DNA of 64,000 nucleotides from Erodium maritimum (Eukaryota > Streptophyta > Magnoliopsida > Geraniales > Geraniaceae). Position numbers and translations under genes: made by a program. Shown here piece after piece: positions 20,606-33,238 of this stretch. Below the pieces are notes generated by a model, which was given only the letters and a program-made list of their open reading frames with translations, was not told where the DNA came from and did not search any database. The DNA is taken from contig OY997590.1 in NCBI GenBank assembly GCA_963921825.1, positions 52,469,039 through 52,533,038 on the forward strand, written 5' to 3'. The stretch's first letter is position 1. Every line of letters starts with the position of its first letter.

Positions 20606-22262
20606 AAACAGTCAACCTCCGGGCATAACCAAAAGCCTCCAGTAATTCTAATATTGAAAGTTCACTGCCCTACGACACTACTAAGTGTCACATGCATTTC
20701 TATTGTTCGATACGTTCTCGTATCATACGACACCACCCGGTGTCGCCTGCCTTTCTATTATTCGATAAACTTACTTAACCCACGACACCCAAGTGTCACA
20801 TGCATTTCTACTGTTAACTTTCCCTAGTGAGGGCCGAGATCCGGCTACTTTTCCCTACCTCGTATGCTTTCTCCAAAAGCTCACAATCAAGCTCTGGCGT
20901 GATCTCGATCACTCGCCTAGCTTTCCCTTTCCTCTGTCGGTGGCACGATCTAATAAGAACACAATTTAAAAAGTTTTTAAGCTTGCAGGCATAAACTGAA
21001 TTTTAATAAACTTGACGCCCAAATGTAACCCCGACAATGTCGGTCACTCCCAAACTTCCCAATTACTCGACATTGTCGATAATGGACTCGGAAAAGCCCG
21101 ATTCGCCCGACATGGCGAATCTGCCCGGGTTTTGGAAACGTCCTTCCGGGGCTCCGAAAATTCCCGTTTTCGTTTCTACGGTCTTAGAATAATTCAAGGG
21201 TTCATATGCACTCGACGGAATCAATTTCCGACTTCCGAGTAATTTACTTTGCGTTTAAAGTTTCTAAACCCGTCAATTACAACTTTCACATCTTAATTCC
21301 AAATTTCGATCCGGATGTGGATTAACTACTTGGGGAACGTCCTAAACCACCAGAACACGAAAACCCGACACCCGGGCATGTGGGCCCCACCCGGACAACC
21401 TTGGCCGTGGGTGGCTAGGGCCATTTGGGACCGGTTCACCATGGTGGTGGCCGGCCCTAGCTCCGGCCAACCACCCCATGTCCGGCCAGCCACCTTACAC
21501 GGTGGCCGGAGCTCCCCCCGAGCCTCCGGTCATCGGAAAACGTCCCTCCTTCGCTCAAAAACGTCCCCAACGAACCCCACACCTCATCTCAACCACAAAC
21601 CACTAGATTTAACCCAAACCCTAATTTCCAAACTTAACAAAACGAAAAACGGTTATATGCTCACCGTAGGGAATGATGGTGTGAGCTCGATTCTTCTAGC
21701 TTTGAGACGATCCAACGGTTTGATGCTCGAGAATAATGGCAAAACCCCAACCCTCCTTCTCTTTTCTCTCTTCTTCTCTCTTCCTTCTATATTCTTTCTC
21801 TCTCCAAAACCTCTCTCTTTTTACACTATGGCCGAACCCTCCCCACACCTCTCATCTTGTCTTGTTTCAAAAATACCTAACACCACCACATATTTGACAT
21901 GTGGCAAGTGGGTCCCACACCTTTTTTGGAAAATATCTCCAATCAGATTCGCGAAATTCGAACGTTTCGGGCCCCGAACGGGCACTTTTTCCAAGAAATT
22001 ACGAAACTTCATGGGCTACAAGGAAACGGCTCAACTAAGACCGCTGTTACGACGGATAAGCTTTTTGGATCCAAAACGGGCCTTGAACGGACCAAAACGT
22101 CGCTCGATTGACTTTTCCAGCGATGAGCCAACATTTCCAAAATTGGTCAAAAAGTTTCCCTGAGTCCCCCGGAACTCACTTTGGTCGATATCGGGGTCAA
22201 CTTAAGTCCGGTATGACCCTTGGGGTCAAATTTAGGTTCATTTAAGTGTCTGTTTAAAAAAT

Positions 22263-22859
22263 TTAAATTTTCCTGTGTTTCGCCGATTTGACTGGCGTTG
22301 ACCGGGAGTGGTTCTTACAATCTACCCCACTTAAAGGAATTTCGTCCACGAAATTTAAAATAGACGTACCTCGTGAGTCGAACAAGTCGGGGTACTTCGC
22401 GCGAACCTCGTCCTCGCGTTCCCAAGTCGACTCAGCCCCGTGATGCCTCCACTGCACCCGTACCAGGCGGATAACCTTGCCACGCGGGACCTGCTCCCGT
22501 GTGTCCATGATCCGAACCCGCTGCTCCTCATAGAAGACATCGTCAGCCACCTCGATATCTGCCCACTCAATGACGTGGGAGGGGTCCGCATTGTACTGCC
22601 GCAACTGGGACACGTGGAAGACGTTATGAACTCTCCCAAGTTGCGGTGGTAACGCCAGACGATAGGCCACTGCTCCCACTCTGCTCAAGATCTCGAAAGG
22701 GCCAATGTACCGCGGGGCTAACTTGCCCCCGCTGCGTTTGAACCGTACCAGTCCCCTCCTCGGGCTCACCTTCAGGAACACGTGATCCCTGACTGCGAAC
22801 TCAAGAGGTCGACGTCGTCTATCGGCATAGCTCTTCTGCCGACTCTGTGCGGTCTTCAA
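22263..22859 (-). pseudogene. Integrase C-terminus and chromodomain
   Basis: The 198-codon frame starts with the GPY/F region (KLAPRYIGPFEILSRVGAVA; YRLALPPQLGRVHNVFHVSQ) at about residues 45-85. It continues to a chromodomain at about 110-160: PRGKVIRLVRVQWRHHGAES then TWEREDEVRAKYPDLF. Chromodomains of this clade steer integration toward heterochromatic histone marks. The last 35 codons run into the LTR. The frame is open, but it is separated from the catalytic core by a shift near 22893 and from the rest by the solo LTR. Confidence 0.88.
22321..22332 (-). promoter_or_regulatory. Polypurine tract
   Basis: Minus-strand aagtggggtaga directly precedes the 3' LTR, the plus-strand primer position of LTR elements. 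Confidence 0.8.
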
Positions 22860-22892
22860 CCGCTCGCGTATCAGCGCGACCTTCTCTGTCGT

Positions 22893-23237
22893 CTATCTGA
22901 CAAGATCTGGCCCCAACAGACTCTTGTCCCCCACCTCTGCCCAACACACTAGCGATCGACACGACCTCCCATACAACGCTTCGAACGGTGCCACCCCAAT
23001 ACTGGCCTGGAAGTTGTTGTTGTAGGCGAAATCGACCAACGGCAGGTGGGTCTCCCATAATCCCCTGAAGTTCAGCACACATGCCCGCAGCATGTCTTCC
23101 AAGATCTGAATAGTGCGCTCGGACTGACCGTCTGTCTGGGGATGGTGTGATGTACTGAGTAGGACCTCGGTCCCCAACGCGGTCTGCAGACTCGGCCAAA
23201 ATCTGGACGTGAAACGAGGATCCCTGTCAGACACTAT
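22893..23237 (-). pseudogene. Integrase core, second half
   Basis: The minus strand reads [20 protein letters not shown] with the second catalytic Asp, then [20 protein letters not shown] with the catalytic Glu, then [20 protein letters not shown]. The first half is at 25309-25489, on the other side of the solo LTR. The two halves meet exactly at GVPVSIV | SDRDPRF. All three DDE residues are still present across the two halves. Confidence 0.88.
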
Positions 23238-25308
23238 TGTCAAGCCCCAAATCCGGTTTTGTCCGGACTCGAGACGTGAGCCAAAACAACCGAGGTAAAA
23301 GTAATAAAATTGTAATAAATTACTTTATAGCTGAAAACGAGACTAAAGTATTTCTCAATAATCCAAGAAAAGATGTTAAAACTTGATAAGTAACATAAGG
23401 TAAATAAAGTTCAACTATATGGACCAACACATCTCTAATACAATTCTCCAGACATCCGGAAGCTCCCGAGCCTCGAATTTTCCCCAAGTCTCAAGTATAC
23501 CTGTACAAACAATAAATAAACAAATAGGGGTGAGCTTACGCTCAGTAGGAAAAACCTTAATAACTCAACCCTTAAGTCAAAGATGAACTACTTACAAATG
23601 TAATTCGAACAACAATGCAATAAGATAAATAAGAAGTAATAAGGAAACGGAAACGATTACAACAACGCCATTGTATCAAGGTACCCCTTTGGCACAATCA
23701 GTCATACTCGAACATCCGTTCAACCAACAATTATATCAACATAAGCACTCAATCAACCAAGTATGCATTCGACCAATCAATCATCATGTGAACGAACAAA
23801 TATGCATTCGATAAGACAAGCTAATCTAGTTTCATTAGACTCTTAAGTTAACCCGACAACAATCAATCAATCATGTGAACCTAACACGCAACTAATCCGA
23901 GAGCTCTTCACAGCCTCTCTACCAGTAAATCAAGTTCCCAAGTATTGAAAGCACACTTCACTAATTGTAATCGTCCTAAGCATGCATACTAGACTCATCC
24001 ATTTATTAGTAATTGAAATACGATTATTCTAGTTATTCGCATCCTATAGGCAATTCTAGGACCTTTCCGATTTTATTATCCTAATCATGCATACTAAGCG
24101 TTAATTAAACAATTAAGATTTTCCCTACCTTGTGGTCTTCCTCTAATAAAACTCTGAAAAAACGCTCGAGTGGTCACCACTCCGTTCTTCACACGGGTTC
24201 CGGCGTGATCTTCGTTCTTCTAGCTCGGGTCTAAGCCCCTTGTGCTCGGGCAGAATCCCATCTAGGTTTGACAAATAAAAAGTCCAATCAAAACCGGTAA
24301 AAGGTCCAAAGGTCCTCTGATGTTTAAATAAATCCTTTAACTTCTCACCTTTAATTAATCAAATCTGATTTCAAAAATATTTTTGTTTGAAAACTGGGTT
24401 GACCCGGATCCAAGCCCAAACCCGGTCCAGACCCGGACCCGAGCCTGACCCGGCCTGACCCTGTCCTAGGGTCCGACCCAGACCTGACCTCAGGGCCCCA
24501 AAGCCATTTGTCTGGAAGCTGGGCCCAAAGGCCCAACTGTACTGGCCTGCTCGAGCCCGAAGAACAACGGCAAGGGTTCTGGTCAGTTTGCCGTCGACGG
24601 CGGCGGCAGGAACTCAGAGGAGGAGCGGCGGCGCTCGGGAGTGACGGAGAACGACTCTGAAGGCCTCTCGAAGTCTGGTGAGGCCGTGAACGGTGGCGAG
24701 GGCTCACCAGCTCCGGCGAAGCTTGCGTCCACCTGCTCGGGTTCGTTCTCCGAGGACGGGGAGACGCCGGTATGGTGGATCTGGAGCGGCACGTGAAGCC
24801 ATGGTGACCGGAGAGTAGTGGCGGCCTGAGCTTTGCTCGGGAGGTGGCGTGGTGGTGCGATTAAGCTCGAGGATCCCTCCTTCTCGAGCTTACTCGAGCT
24901 CGGAGACGGACCGAGGTGGAGAACTGAGGGAGAAGGAGGTCAGAAAGGGGAAAAAGGGCGGCGGCTTCGGGGTTTTTGGGCGGACGAGGGGAGGAGATAG
25001 CGCGAGTTCGAGAGGGAAGAGGAGGTGCGATCCGTAAATCCCCTCGGTTCGCGTGCGGCGTTGCTGAAGACGACGAGGAATAGTGAATCCAAATAGGGTT
25101 CTGACTCGATTCCTCTGCTGGGCCTGGGCTGTGCGCGCGGGCCTGGTTCACTCGGGGCTTGGGTTCAAACCGGCCCAATTCCCACAACAGTCCAACAGTC
25201 CTTTTTTTTTTTTTGATTTTTTCCTTCAAATCCCACTCGTTGCCAAATCCAACCCCGACGTTTCATTTTGTAAAAGATTAACCGAAATTAATTTTGCCAG
25301 TCTTTACA
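23238..25308 (-). mobile_element. Solo LTR of another chromovirus family inside integrase
   Basis: Read on the minus strand it begins tgtaaagactggcaaaa and ends ggatttggggcttgaca. The end matches that of the solo LTR at 14875-14921 (cacgtctcgagtccgg then an aaaaccgg word), so both are related Tekay-type LTRs. It splits the integrase frame. The flanks share ctat (23234-23237 and 25309-25312), a 4-bp duplication, or 5 bp (actat) if one terminal base is shared. No internal domain is left. Small frames inside (24351-24707, 24583-24792) are low-complexity and probably not genes. Confidence 0.82.
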
Positions 25309-25792
25309 CTATCGACACAGGGACCCCATGGAGACGCACTATCTCCTGAATGTACAGGCTGCTCAACTTGTCGACCGGATCAGTCATCCTCATAGCCAGG
25401 AAATGGGCCGACTTGGTCAACCGATCGACTACTACCCATACGGCGTCGTGTCCCTTCGGCGATCTCGGCAGTCCACACACGAAGTCCATCGTGATATGCT
25501 GTCACTTCCACTGGGCAATCGGCAGTGGCTGCAACAATCCGGCGGAACGCTGATGTTTGGCCTTCACCTGCTGACAGACGACACACCTCGATACAAATTC
25601 TGCGACCGCTCTCCGCATCCCGCTCCACCAGAAGTGTCGCCTGATGTCGCGGTACATTTTGGTGCCACCCGGGTGCACTGTAAGACGCGAATGATGTGAC
25701 TCTCGCAACACGTCGTCTCTACAGTTACCTGGCACGAATAACCCTCCTCGATACCGTAGTCCCCAATCTGCACTGATCTCCCACCCTACCAC
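25309..25792 (-). pseudogene. Integrase zinc-binding domain and first half of the core
   Basis: The frame 25502-25792 (minus) has HHSRLTVHPGGTKMYRDIRR and CVVCQQVKAKHQ, the H2C2 zinc-binding arrangement, then ends at a stop after PIAQWK (Trp to stop). The frame resumes as ITMDFVCGLPRSPKGHDAVW and VVVDRLTKSAHFLAMRMTDP, containing the first catalytic Asp, and stops at the solo LTR. It is contiguous in sense with 22893-23237. Confidence 0.88.
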
Positions 25793-25846
25793 CTCGTCAC
25801 CGTTGGCGACCCTCTCTCAGATCTCCGGCGTCTCGACGTCCTCTGA

Positions 25847-26803
25847 CTACGCCTCCAACACTCGGGCAAGTAGTGAGGGCTGAGCCACCAAGGAGCACGT
25901 GGCCACGCCCCAAGTAATCTCCTCTAGCTCAAGCCCGAACGTGCTCAGTTCCCCCATCATGTCCCACTTTCGGACTGATATGCTAGCAAGACTCGGAACC
26001 GACTTCCTACTCAAGGCGTCGGATACCACGTTCGCCTTACCCGGATGGTAGTGTAGCTCAAAGTCGTACTCCTCAAGTAGCTCCATCCATCGCCGCTGGC
26101 GCATGTTCAGGTCTCGTTGGGAAAAGATGTACTTGAGGCTCTTGTGCTCCGAAAACACCTGAAATCCATCGCCATACAGATAATACCGCCAGCCCTTTAG
26201 CGTGAACACGACTGTTGCTAGCTCCAATTCATGGGTAGGATAGTTGCGCTCGTGTGTCTTCAACTGCCTGGAGTCATAAGCGACAACTCTACCCAACTGC
26301 ATCAGTACACAGCCCAGTCCTTCCCCGGACGCATCACAGTAGACCTCATACCCGATCTCTTGCTCTGGCACTACCAACACTTGAGCGTTAGTCAGACGAG
26401 TCTTCAACTCTGTGAACGCACGTTCACATTCCTCTATCCACACAAACCCGACTCCCTTGCGCGTCAACAGAGTCATCGACGCGGCTAGTCGCGCAAAGTA
26501 CTGGACAAATCGTCGATAATAGCCCGCCAACCCCAGAAAGCTGCGGATCTCGAAGACACTCGTGTGTCGTGCCCACTTCGAAACCGCGTCGATCTTCGAC
26601 GGATCGACCAGTATACCGTCACGGGATACAATGTAACCGAGGAATTTCACTTCAGCGAGCCAAAACTCGCACTTCTCCAGGTTGGCATAGAGTTGATGCG
26701 TGCGTAGAAGGGTCAGAACAGTTCTCAGATGTACCTCATGTGCCGCCTCGCTCTACGAATAGATCAAGATGTCGTCTACGAACACCACCACAAACTGATC
26801 TAA
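25847..26803 (-). pseudogene. RT C-terminus and RNase H
   Basis: Immediately after a stop, the minus strand reads LDQFVVVFVDDILIYS (about 26755-26802), the RT catalytic FVDD with both aspartates. Then, from 26650, it reads [20 protein letters not shown] and [20 protein letters not shown]. RNase H follows: [40 protein letters not shown] and [19 protein letters not shown]. The catalytic Asp of YCDAS and Glu of ELEL are kept. Isolated stops, not missing motifs, inactivate this part. Confidence 0.9.
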
Positions 26804-27868
26804 TTACGGCCGGAATATACTGTTCATCATATCCATGAACGCTGCAGGTGCGTTCGTCAGTCCAAACGGCATCACCAAGAACTCGTAATGCCCATAGCGT
26901 GTCCGGAATGAAGTCTTTGCGACGTCCCCCTCTCGGACTCGCAACTGGTAATATCCGGATCGCAGATCGATCTTCGAGAAACAGGTCGACCCTCTCAAAT
27001 GGTCGAACAAGTCGTCAATCCTCGGCATCGGATATCGGTTCTTCACCGTAACCCAGTTCAGCTTCCGGTAATCTATACACATCCGAAGCTTTCCACTCTT
27101 CTTCTTCACGAAGAGTGTTGGTGCTCCCCACGGCGATACGCTCGGACGTATAAATCCCTTCTCCTGAATCTCCTCGAGCCGACGCTTCAGCTCAGTCAAC
27201 TCTGCCGGCACAAACCTGTAAGGCGCCATCGATATTGCTGCCGTTCCCGGCACCAGGTCAATCCCGAACTCCACCTCACTTTCCGGTGGCAACCCGCTCA
27301 ACTCTTCAGGAAAGACCTCGGGGAACTCGCATACCACTCGCGGCAACTCTCGGCTTTGCATAGCCGATACTTCCTCCACTACGGACAACGCCGACAGGAG
27401 AACCCCGCTCTTACTACCCAGCACACACGACAGCTTCGTGTTGCCTGCTGACACTGTCACTCGTCGCCTGTAGCAGTCGATATTGGCTCGGTACTTTGCC
27501 AGCCAATCCATTCCCAAGATCACGTCAAAGGTCGTCATTCCCAGCACGAGAAGGTCACCAGGGCAAGGACAGTCTGCGACTCTAATTTCGCAGGCACGAC
27601 AGACCCTAGTCAACAATACATCACCCCCAATTGGGGTGTCCAGGCACAGGGGTGGACTCAACGGCTCTAAACTCAGCCCCAACCTCTCAGCACAACTCAA
27701 CGAAATAAACGAGTGCGACGCCTCGGTATCAAATAAGAATAACGCCCATAAATGATACAATAAACACATACCCTGAATGGTCTCGCGGTAGGTAGTAGAT
27801 CCTGGGGCCCGGGAGTCGGTAACTGCGTACACTCTTCCATGCGACGCCTGCTGCCTCTGACCCAGCAC
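26804..27868 (-). pseudogene. Protease and RT N-terminus
   Basis: This is a 354-codon minus-strand frame. At about residues 46-54 is FDTEASHSF, where the aspartic protease consensus is DTGASHSF, so the invariant Gly is Glu and activity is doubtful. [15 protein letters not shown] follows. The RT part starts around residue 190: [78 protein letters not shown] stop at 26804 falls directly before the catalytic FVDD block. Confidence 0.9.
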
Positions 27869-27943
27869 ACTGACTGCTGGATACCCAGATCTCTGTTGCT
27901 GTCTCGGAACTGGCGCACTCGTAGTCGGCTGTGAGAACCTCGA

Positions 27944-29268
27944 CTATTGACCCTGACGCAGGCGACCCCTGGGTGATCGCACTGTATGCGACTGCTGCGG
28001 TCGCTGCGCTGACGTTGCCCCAATCGGCTCACGGCACCTGGTACTAGAGTGCCCCAACCGGTCGCACCGGAAACACCTGACCTCGTCAGCCCTCGGCCCC
28101 GAGCCCTGGCCTGTCCGGCTGATCACTGGTAGCGCCGCGGGTCCTCCTCCCATCGGACACTCTCGATGCAAATGGCCTGGCTGCCCGCAGGTAAAGCATA
28201 TCGGCCCCCTCTCTGAGGTGACTGGTACCACTGACGCCACAGACCCCATCTGTCTCGCTCCACCCTGATGAGCCTGTGGTCGGAAGAACCCCGTGGTCCT
28301 CTGTCTCCTTGGATCTCGGAACTCGGAAGACCCCGCACCACTGGTTGGCCGTTGTCGAACGTCACGGGTCCTGGCTGTATCTCGGAGACCCTGCTCCACT
28401 GTCGCTGCAGTGTCCACGAGCTCTGAGTACCCCCGCAACCTCAGGGCGAGAAATCGATCCCGAATCACCGGCCTCAGCCCCCCCTCGAACCGCAGGCAAT
28501 AGTTCTGCTCTATCGCCACCATCTCTGGCGCGAATCGGGTCAGGGCCGTGAATCTGGCCTCATATTCCGCCATTGACGCCCCATCCTGCTGCAGTTCCAG
28601 GAACTGCCGATGTCGGTCCAACCTGGCCGACTGGGGAAATACTGCGCCAGAAAGACCGTCTAGAAGAGACCGTAGTCGTGCCCAACTCTGTCCCTCACAC
28701 GCCCCCAGCAGTGGTAGGCGTTGTCCCTCAGCTGATGAGCTGCAAAGGACACTCTGCGGCGACCATCCTCGATGCCCGAGGTGTCCAGGTCCCGCGTGAC
28801 CTGCTCCAGCCACCTCTCGGCTAGGTCGGGATTCGGCTCCCCGACAAATGTGGGTATGCCCAGCTTCAGGAAGTCCAGCAGTGTCCGGGCCGTATGGCCT
28901 TCGGCCTGGACGGGCCTCGCTGGAACAGCTGCTGTCTCCGGAGCTGGCGATGCCGACTCTCTACTGGCGATGATCGCCACCAAACTCTGCACCGTCCTGG
29001 TCAGCTCGTCCAGGGTAGTCGTAGTTGGAGGGTCTGCGACCGGCGGGATGCTGGGGGTGCCCGTAGATGGTCCCGCGTCGCTCCTCTTGTCCTTTCCGAC
29101 AGGAGTACCCTGGGCTTTCGCGTACTCGGCGAGCTCGACGGTGGGCATCCGTCCTAGTGCCCCTGCTGACCGTCCCCTTCTGCCACGCGCGGGCGCCCAT
29201 CCCCGTGTCACGGCTGATCGTCCTCGTCTGCCACGAGGCATGTGTCGGTATCCTCTGCACGGATACAC
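27944..29268 (-). pseudogene. Gag with two zinc knuckles
   Basis: The minus frame from 29268 begins after RGRRGR repeats and contains the gag core start TLLDFLKLGIPTFVGEPNPD and LAERWLEQVTRDLDTSGIED. A frameshift near 28700-28800 moves it to the frame ending at 27944, with FLELQQDGASMAEYEARFTA, FAPEMVAIEQNYCLRFEGGL and VIRDRFLALRLRGYSELVDT. Two CCHC knuckles follow, CFTCGQPGHLHREC (about 28150-28195) and CFRCDRLGHSSTRC (about 28030-28075). Two knuckles with an LDFLKLG core is the normal Tekay gag layout. Confidence 0.9.
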
Positions 29269-30304
29269 GCAAACGTTTAGTTTGCGAATTTAAACAACGA
29301 CGACGTGCTCTATAAATACTAGCGTTCACACGGTCTACGTATAACTCTAGCGTACTCGCTATTAAAACGTCACCCAACTCACGTCAGTAAACCTCAATTA
29401 CTAGAACACGTAAGAGAAACCTCAAATAAACCGCACAAACGTGCACCAAGTCACACAACAACAACACGAAAACTGCGCAACCAAGACGGTGGAACAGATA
29501 GGGATCACGGATCCATGACCGATCCCGTCACGGTTGGGGTCACGGAGTCGTGACGAAGGCCCTAAAATTGTCAAAACGCGCTGCTCCGTCACGGATCCGT
29601 GACAGGGTCCGTGACACTCGCGCAGGCCTGTTTTCCAAAATCGTTTCAAACTCAATCCTTACCCCTTTTTAACCCTAAAAATAGCCTTAAACGACACACA
29701 CGCTCGACCACCAATTTAAAAAACACACGCACAACGACTCACAGACCAAATCAAGTCACTCCAACTCAATCACAAGTCGACAAGGCCAAACAACAACAAC
29801 ACACGCCCACCGGGCCAACCAAAGTCCAACCACGCCCACCAGGCCAACCAAAATCAAAACACGCCCACAGGGCCAATCAAAATCAAAGTACGCCCACCGG
29901 GCCAATCAAACTCAAAACATGCCCGCCGGGCCAACCAAAATCAAAACTTTTCCTTTTCATTATAAAACCTTATTTCTTGACATCAGGTAGTTACAACCCG
30001 GTCCAGGCGTCCCCGAACTACATTGTACCTACTTGATATCAGCACCGTCACGCTCGACTACAGGGGCGCCCTTGAGTCGAGTCGCGACAGCTTAAAAACG
30101 TTTCACGCAGCAACACACAAACAGTATGCCAGTAGTAACAGTACTGCACATACACACAAACACAAACAGGACTCAAAACACAACGGGTCTACACACGGTT
30201 TCCGACTTGCATACCCAACGCACGACGGGACTTTTACTGACTCGACTCTCCCACCTAATTGACGTACAGTCCGAGGTGTGAAACCTCGAGCTCTGATACC
30301 AACC
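29269..30304 (-). other. 5' leader of the Tekay-like element
   Basis: Untranslated leader between primer site and gag. At about 29795-29945 it has tandem units of about 30 bp sharing cgcccaccgggccaaccaaa. The same kind of leader repeat, in reverse complement, occurs at about 58075-58210 in the related plus-strand element. No gene seen. Confidence 0.7.
30290..30302 (-). promoter_or_regulatory. Primer-binding site, tRNA-iMet
   Basis: The minus-strand ttggtatcagagc lies two bases inside the 5' LTR. Confidence 0.92.
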
Positions 30305-33233
30305 TGTTACGCCACAAATTCAGTAGAACCCAACTCGGAACGCGAACGTTTAAGACAATAAAACATTTTCAAGCCTTTTCAATAAAACACTTTAAAATCA
30401 CCATTTAGTTAATCAAAATAATAAATTTACAACTCAAAAGTACGTCCCAACAAGCGGACAAAATACAAGGCGTACGTCGTTAGACTCAAAAAGGAAACCC
30501 GAACTCCCGCTCCTAGCTCTTCAAGCCTCGAGAGCTCACCTAGTCCGTCCCGCGACCAGTACCTGTAGGAAAAGCAGCTAGGGGTGAGCGTTCGTTCACC
30601 ACCACGTATAACAAACTGACTACGGCATACTTAGCAGAACATGCCGGTAACACCAACAACAAACCCAACACCGGGGACTACTGTCCCCAAACTCAAGTAA
30701 CCCGACTTACACAGAAACAGTTACACTCCTCAACCGACTCAACACTCGGACACGTAATGTAGACCCGACACAACGATTACGACCTTTTCCAAGGACACAA
30801 AGGATAACCACGCAACACCCAAGATCACAAAGGATCGCATACCAAACAAGACCGCAAAGGATCGCACTCCAGCTGCTCAGTAACCCCCTGCCCTTTTCCC
30901 AACGCGACGGTTGGATCAGGCGGCTGACCTGTTGCACTTTTCCCAACGCGACGGTTGGATCAGGCTGTCGACCTGTCGCACTTTTCCCGACCCCAATCGG
31001 ATAGGCTGTCGACCTATTTCCCTTTTACCAACGCGACGATTGGATTAGGCGGTCGACCTGTAGCACTTTTCCCGACACAAAGTCGGATCAGGCTGTCGAC
31101 CTGTCACACTCACCATCCCCAGGTAACCACAGTCACAATCACAAGCAAAGTTCAACAGGAGCAACAACACCAACTTAACACTCCACAGCCACGCATGGCC
31201 ACCCAAGACACCAACAGTAAAACACGGGTTCAACAACCCCACGGGCACTCATGGCCACCCAAGACACCAACGGTAAAACACGGGTTCAACAACCCCACGG
31301 GCACTCATGGCCACCCAATACACCAACGGTAAAACACGGGCTCTCATGGCCACCCAAGACACAACAGTAAAGTACGGGCTCTCATGGCCACCCAAGACAC
31401 AAACATTAAAGTACGGGCTCTCATGGCCACCCAAGACACAAACAATAAAGTACGGGCTCTCATGGCCAACCAAGACACAAACATTAAAGTACGGGCTCTC
31501 ATGGCCACCCAAGACACAAACTAAACAGTCAACCTCCGGGCATAACCAAAAACCTCCAGTAATTCTAATATTGAAAGTCCACTGCTCCTACGAGACTACT
31601 AAGTGTCACATGCATTTCTATTGTTCGATACGTTCTCGTATCATACGACACCACCCGGTGTCGCCTGCCTTTCTATTATTCGATAAACTTACTTAACCCA
31701 CGACACCCAAGTGTCACATGCATTTCTACTGTTAACTTTCCCTAGTGAGGGCCAAGATCCGGCTACTTTTCCTTACCTCGTATGCTTTCTTCAAAAGCTC
31801 ACAATCAAGCTCCGGCGTGATCTCGATCACTCGCCTAGCTTTCCCTTTCCTCTATCGGTGGCACGATCTAATAAGAACACAATTTAAAAAGTTTTTAAGC
31901 CTGCCGGCATAAACTTAATTTTAATAAACTTGACGCCCAAATGTAACCCCGACAATGTAGATCACTCCCAAACTTCCCAATTACTTGACATTGTCGATAA
32001 TTGACTCGGAAAAGCCTGATTCGCCCGACATGGCGAATCTGCTCGGGTTTTGGAAACGTCCTTCCTGGGCTCTGAAAATTCCCGTTTTCGTTTCTACGGT
32101 CTTAGAATAATTCAAGGGTTCATATGCACTCGACGGAATCAATTTCCGACTTCCGAGTAATTTAATTTGCGTTTAAAGTTTCTAAACCCGTCAATTACAA
32201 CTTTCACAATTTAATTCCAAATTTCGATCCGGATGTGGATTAACTACTTGGGGAACATCCTAAACCACCCGAATATGAAAACCCGACACCCGGGCATGTG
32301 GGCCCACCCGGCCAACCTTGGCCCTGGGTGGCTAGGGCCATTTGGGACCGGTTCACCATGGTGGTGGCCGGCCCTAGCTCCGGCCAGCCACCCCATGTCC
32401 GGCCAGCCACCTTACACGGTGGCCGGAGCTCCCCTGAGCCTCCGGTCACCGGAAAACGTCCCTCCTTCGCACCAAAACGTCCCCAACGAACCCCACACCT
32501 CATCTCAACCACAAACCACTAGATTTAACCCAAACCCTAATTTCCAAACTTAACAAAACGAAAAACGGTTAGATGCTCACCGTAGAAAATGACAGTGTGA
32601 GCTCGATTCTTCTAGCTTTGAGACGATCCAACGGTTTGATGCTCGAGAATAGTGGCAAAACCCCAACCCTCCTTCTCTTTTCTCTCTTCTTCTCTCTTCC
32701 TTCTATCTCCAAAACCTCTCTTTTTACACTATGGCCGAACCCTCCCCGCACCTCTCATCTTGTCTTGTTTCAAAAATACCTAACACCACCACATATTTGA
32801 CATGTGGCAAGTCGGTCCCATACCTTTTTGGAGAATATCTTCTAGATACTTACCAATCAGATTCGCGAAATTCGAACGTTTCGGGCCCCGAACGGGCACT
32901 TTTTCCAAGAAATTACGAAACTTCACGGGCTACAAGGAAATGACTCAACTAAGACCGCTGTGATGACGGATATTCTATTTGGATCCAAAACGGGCCTCGA
33001 ACGGACCAAAACGTTGCTCGGTTGACTTTTCCAGCGAAAAGTCAACATTTCCCAAATTGGTCAGAAAGTTGCCCTGAGTCCCCCGGAACTCACTTTGTTC
33101 GATATCGGGGTCAACTTAAGTCCGGTATGACCCTCGAGGTCAAATTTAGGTTCATTTAAGTGTTTGTCTAAAAAAATTAAATTTTCCCGTTTTTCGCCGA
33201 TTTGACTGGCGTTGGTCGGGAGTGGTTCTTATA
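30305..33233 (-). repeat. 5' LTR of the Tekay-like element
   Basis: Partner of 19362-22319. On the minus strand it starts tataagaaccactcccg (TG mutated to TA) and ends gcgtaaca. It lacks one 39-bp unit and one 10-bp segment (tattctttct, 21789-21798) relative to its partner, but carries a short tctagatactt-like insertion near 32840. Differences are few per hundred bases by eye. Confidence 0.93.
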
Positions 33234-33238
33234 GGATG

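Larger units (their letters stand above)
19362..22319 (-). repeat. 3' LTR of the Tekay-like element
   Basis: Minus-strand termini are tgtaagaaccactcccgg and tttggggcgtgaca. It aligns with 30305-33233 throughout. It contains a tandem array at about 20219-20605 and a second array at 19925-20150. The window-plus shadow frames at 21315-22163 and similar are not genes. Confidence 0.93.
19362..33233 (-). mobile_element. Tekay-like gypsy chromovirus, complete structure, minus strand
   Basis: Direct LTRs of 2958 bp (19362-22319) and 2929 bp (30305-33233) flank gag, protease, RT, RNase H, integrase and chromodomain, all on the minus strand. The primer site (30290-30302) and polypurine tract (22321-22332) are at the expected ends, and a perfect 5-bp duplication ggatg lies at 19357-19361 and 33234-33238. 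Long LTRs, iMet primer and a C-terminal chromodomain of the type VxWRHHGxxSTWERED point to the Tekay/Del clade. The integrase is interrupted by a solo LTR (23238-25308). Several frameshifts and stops make it defective. Confidence 0.93.

Noticed and set aside
21315..22163. 282-codon plus-strand frame
   Set aside because: It is antisense to the LTR of the minus-strand Tekay-like element, and the partner LTR has it broken into shorter frames.
24351..25229. Proline/arginine-rich frames
   Set aside because: They sit inside the solo LTR in GC-rich low-complexity DNA and overlap each other on both strands.
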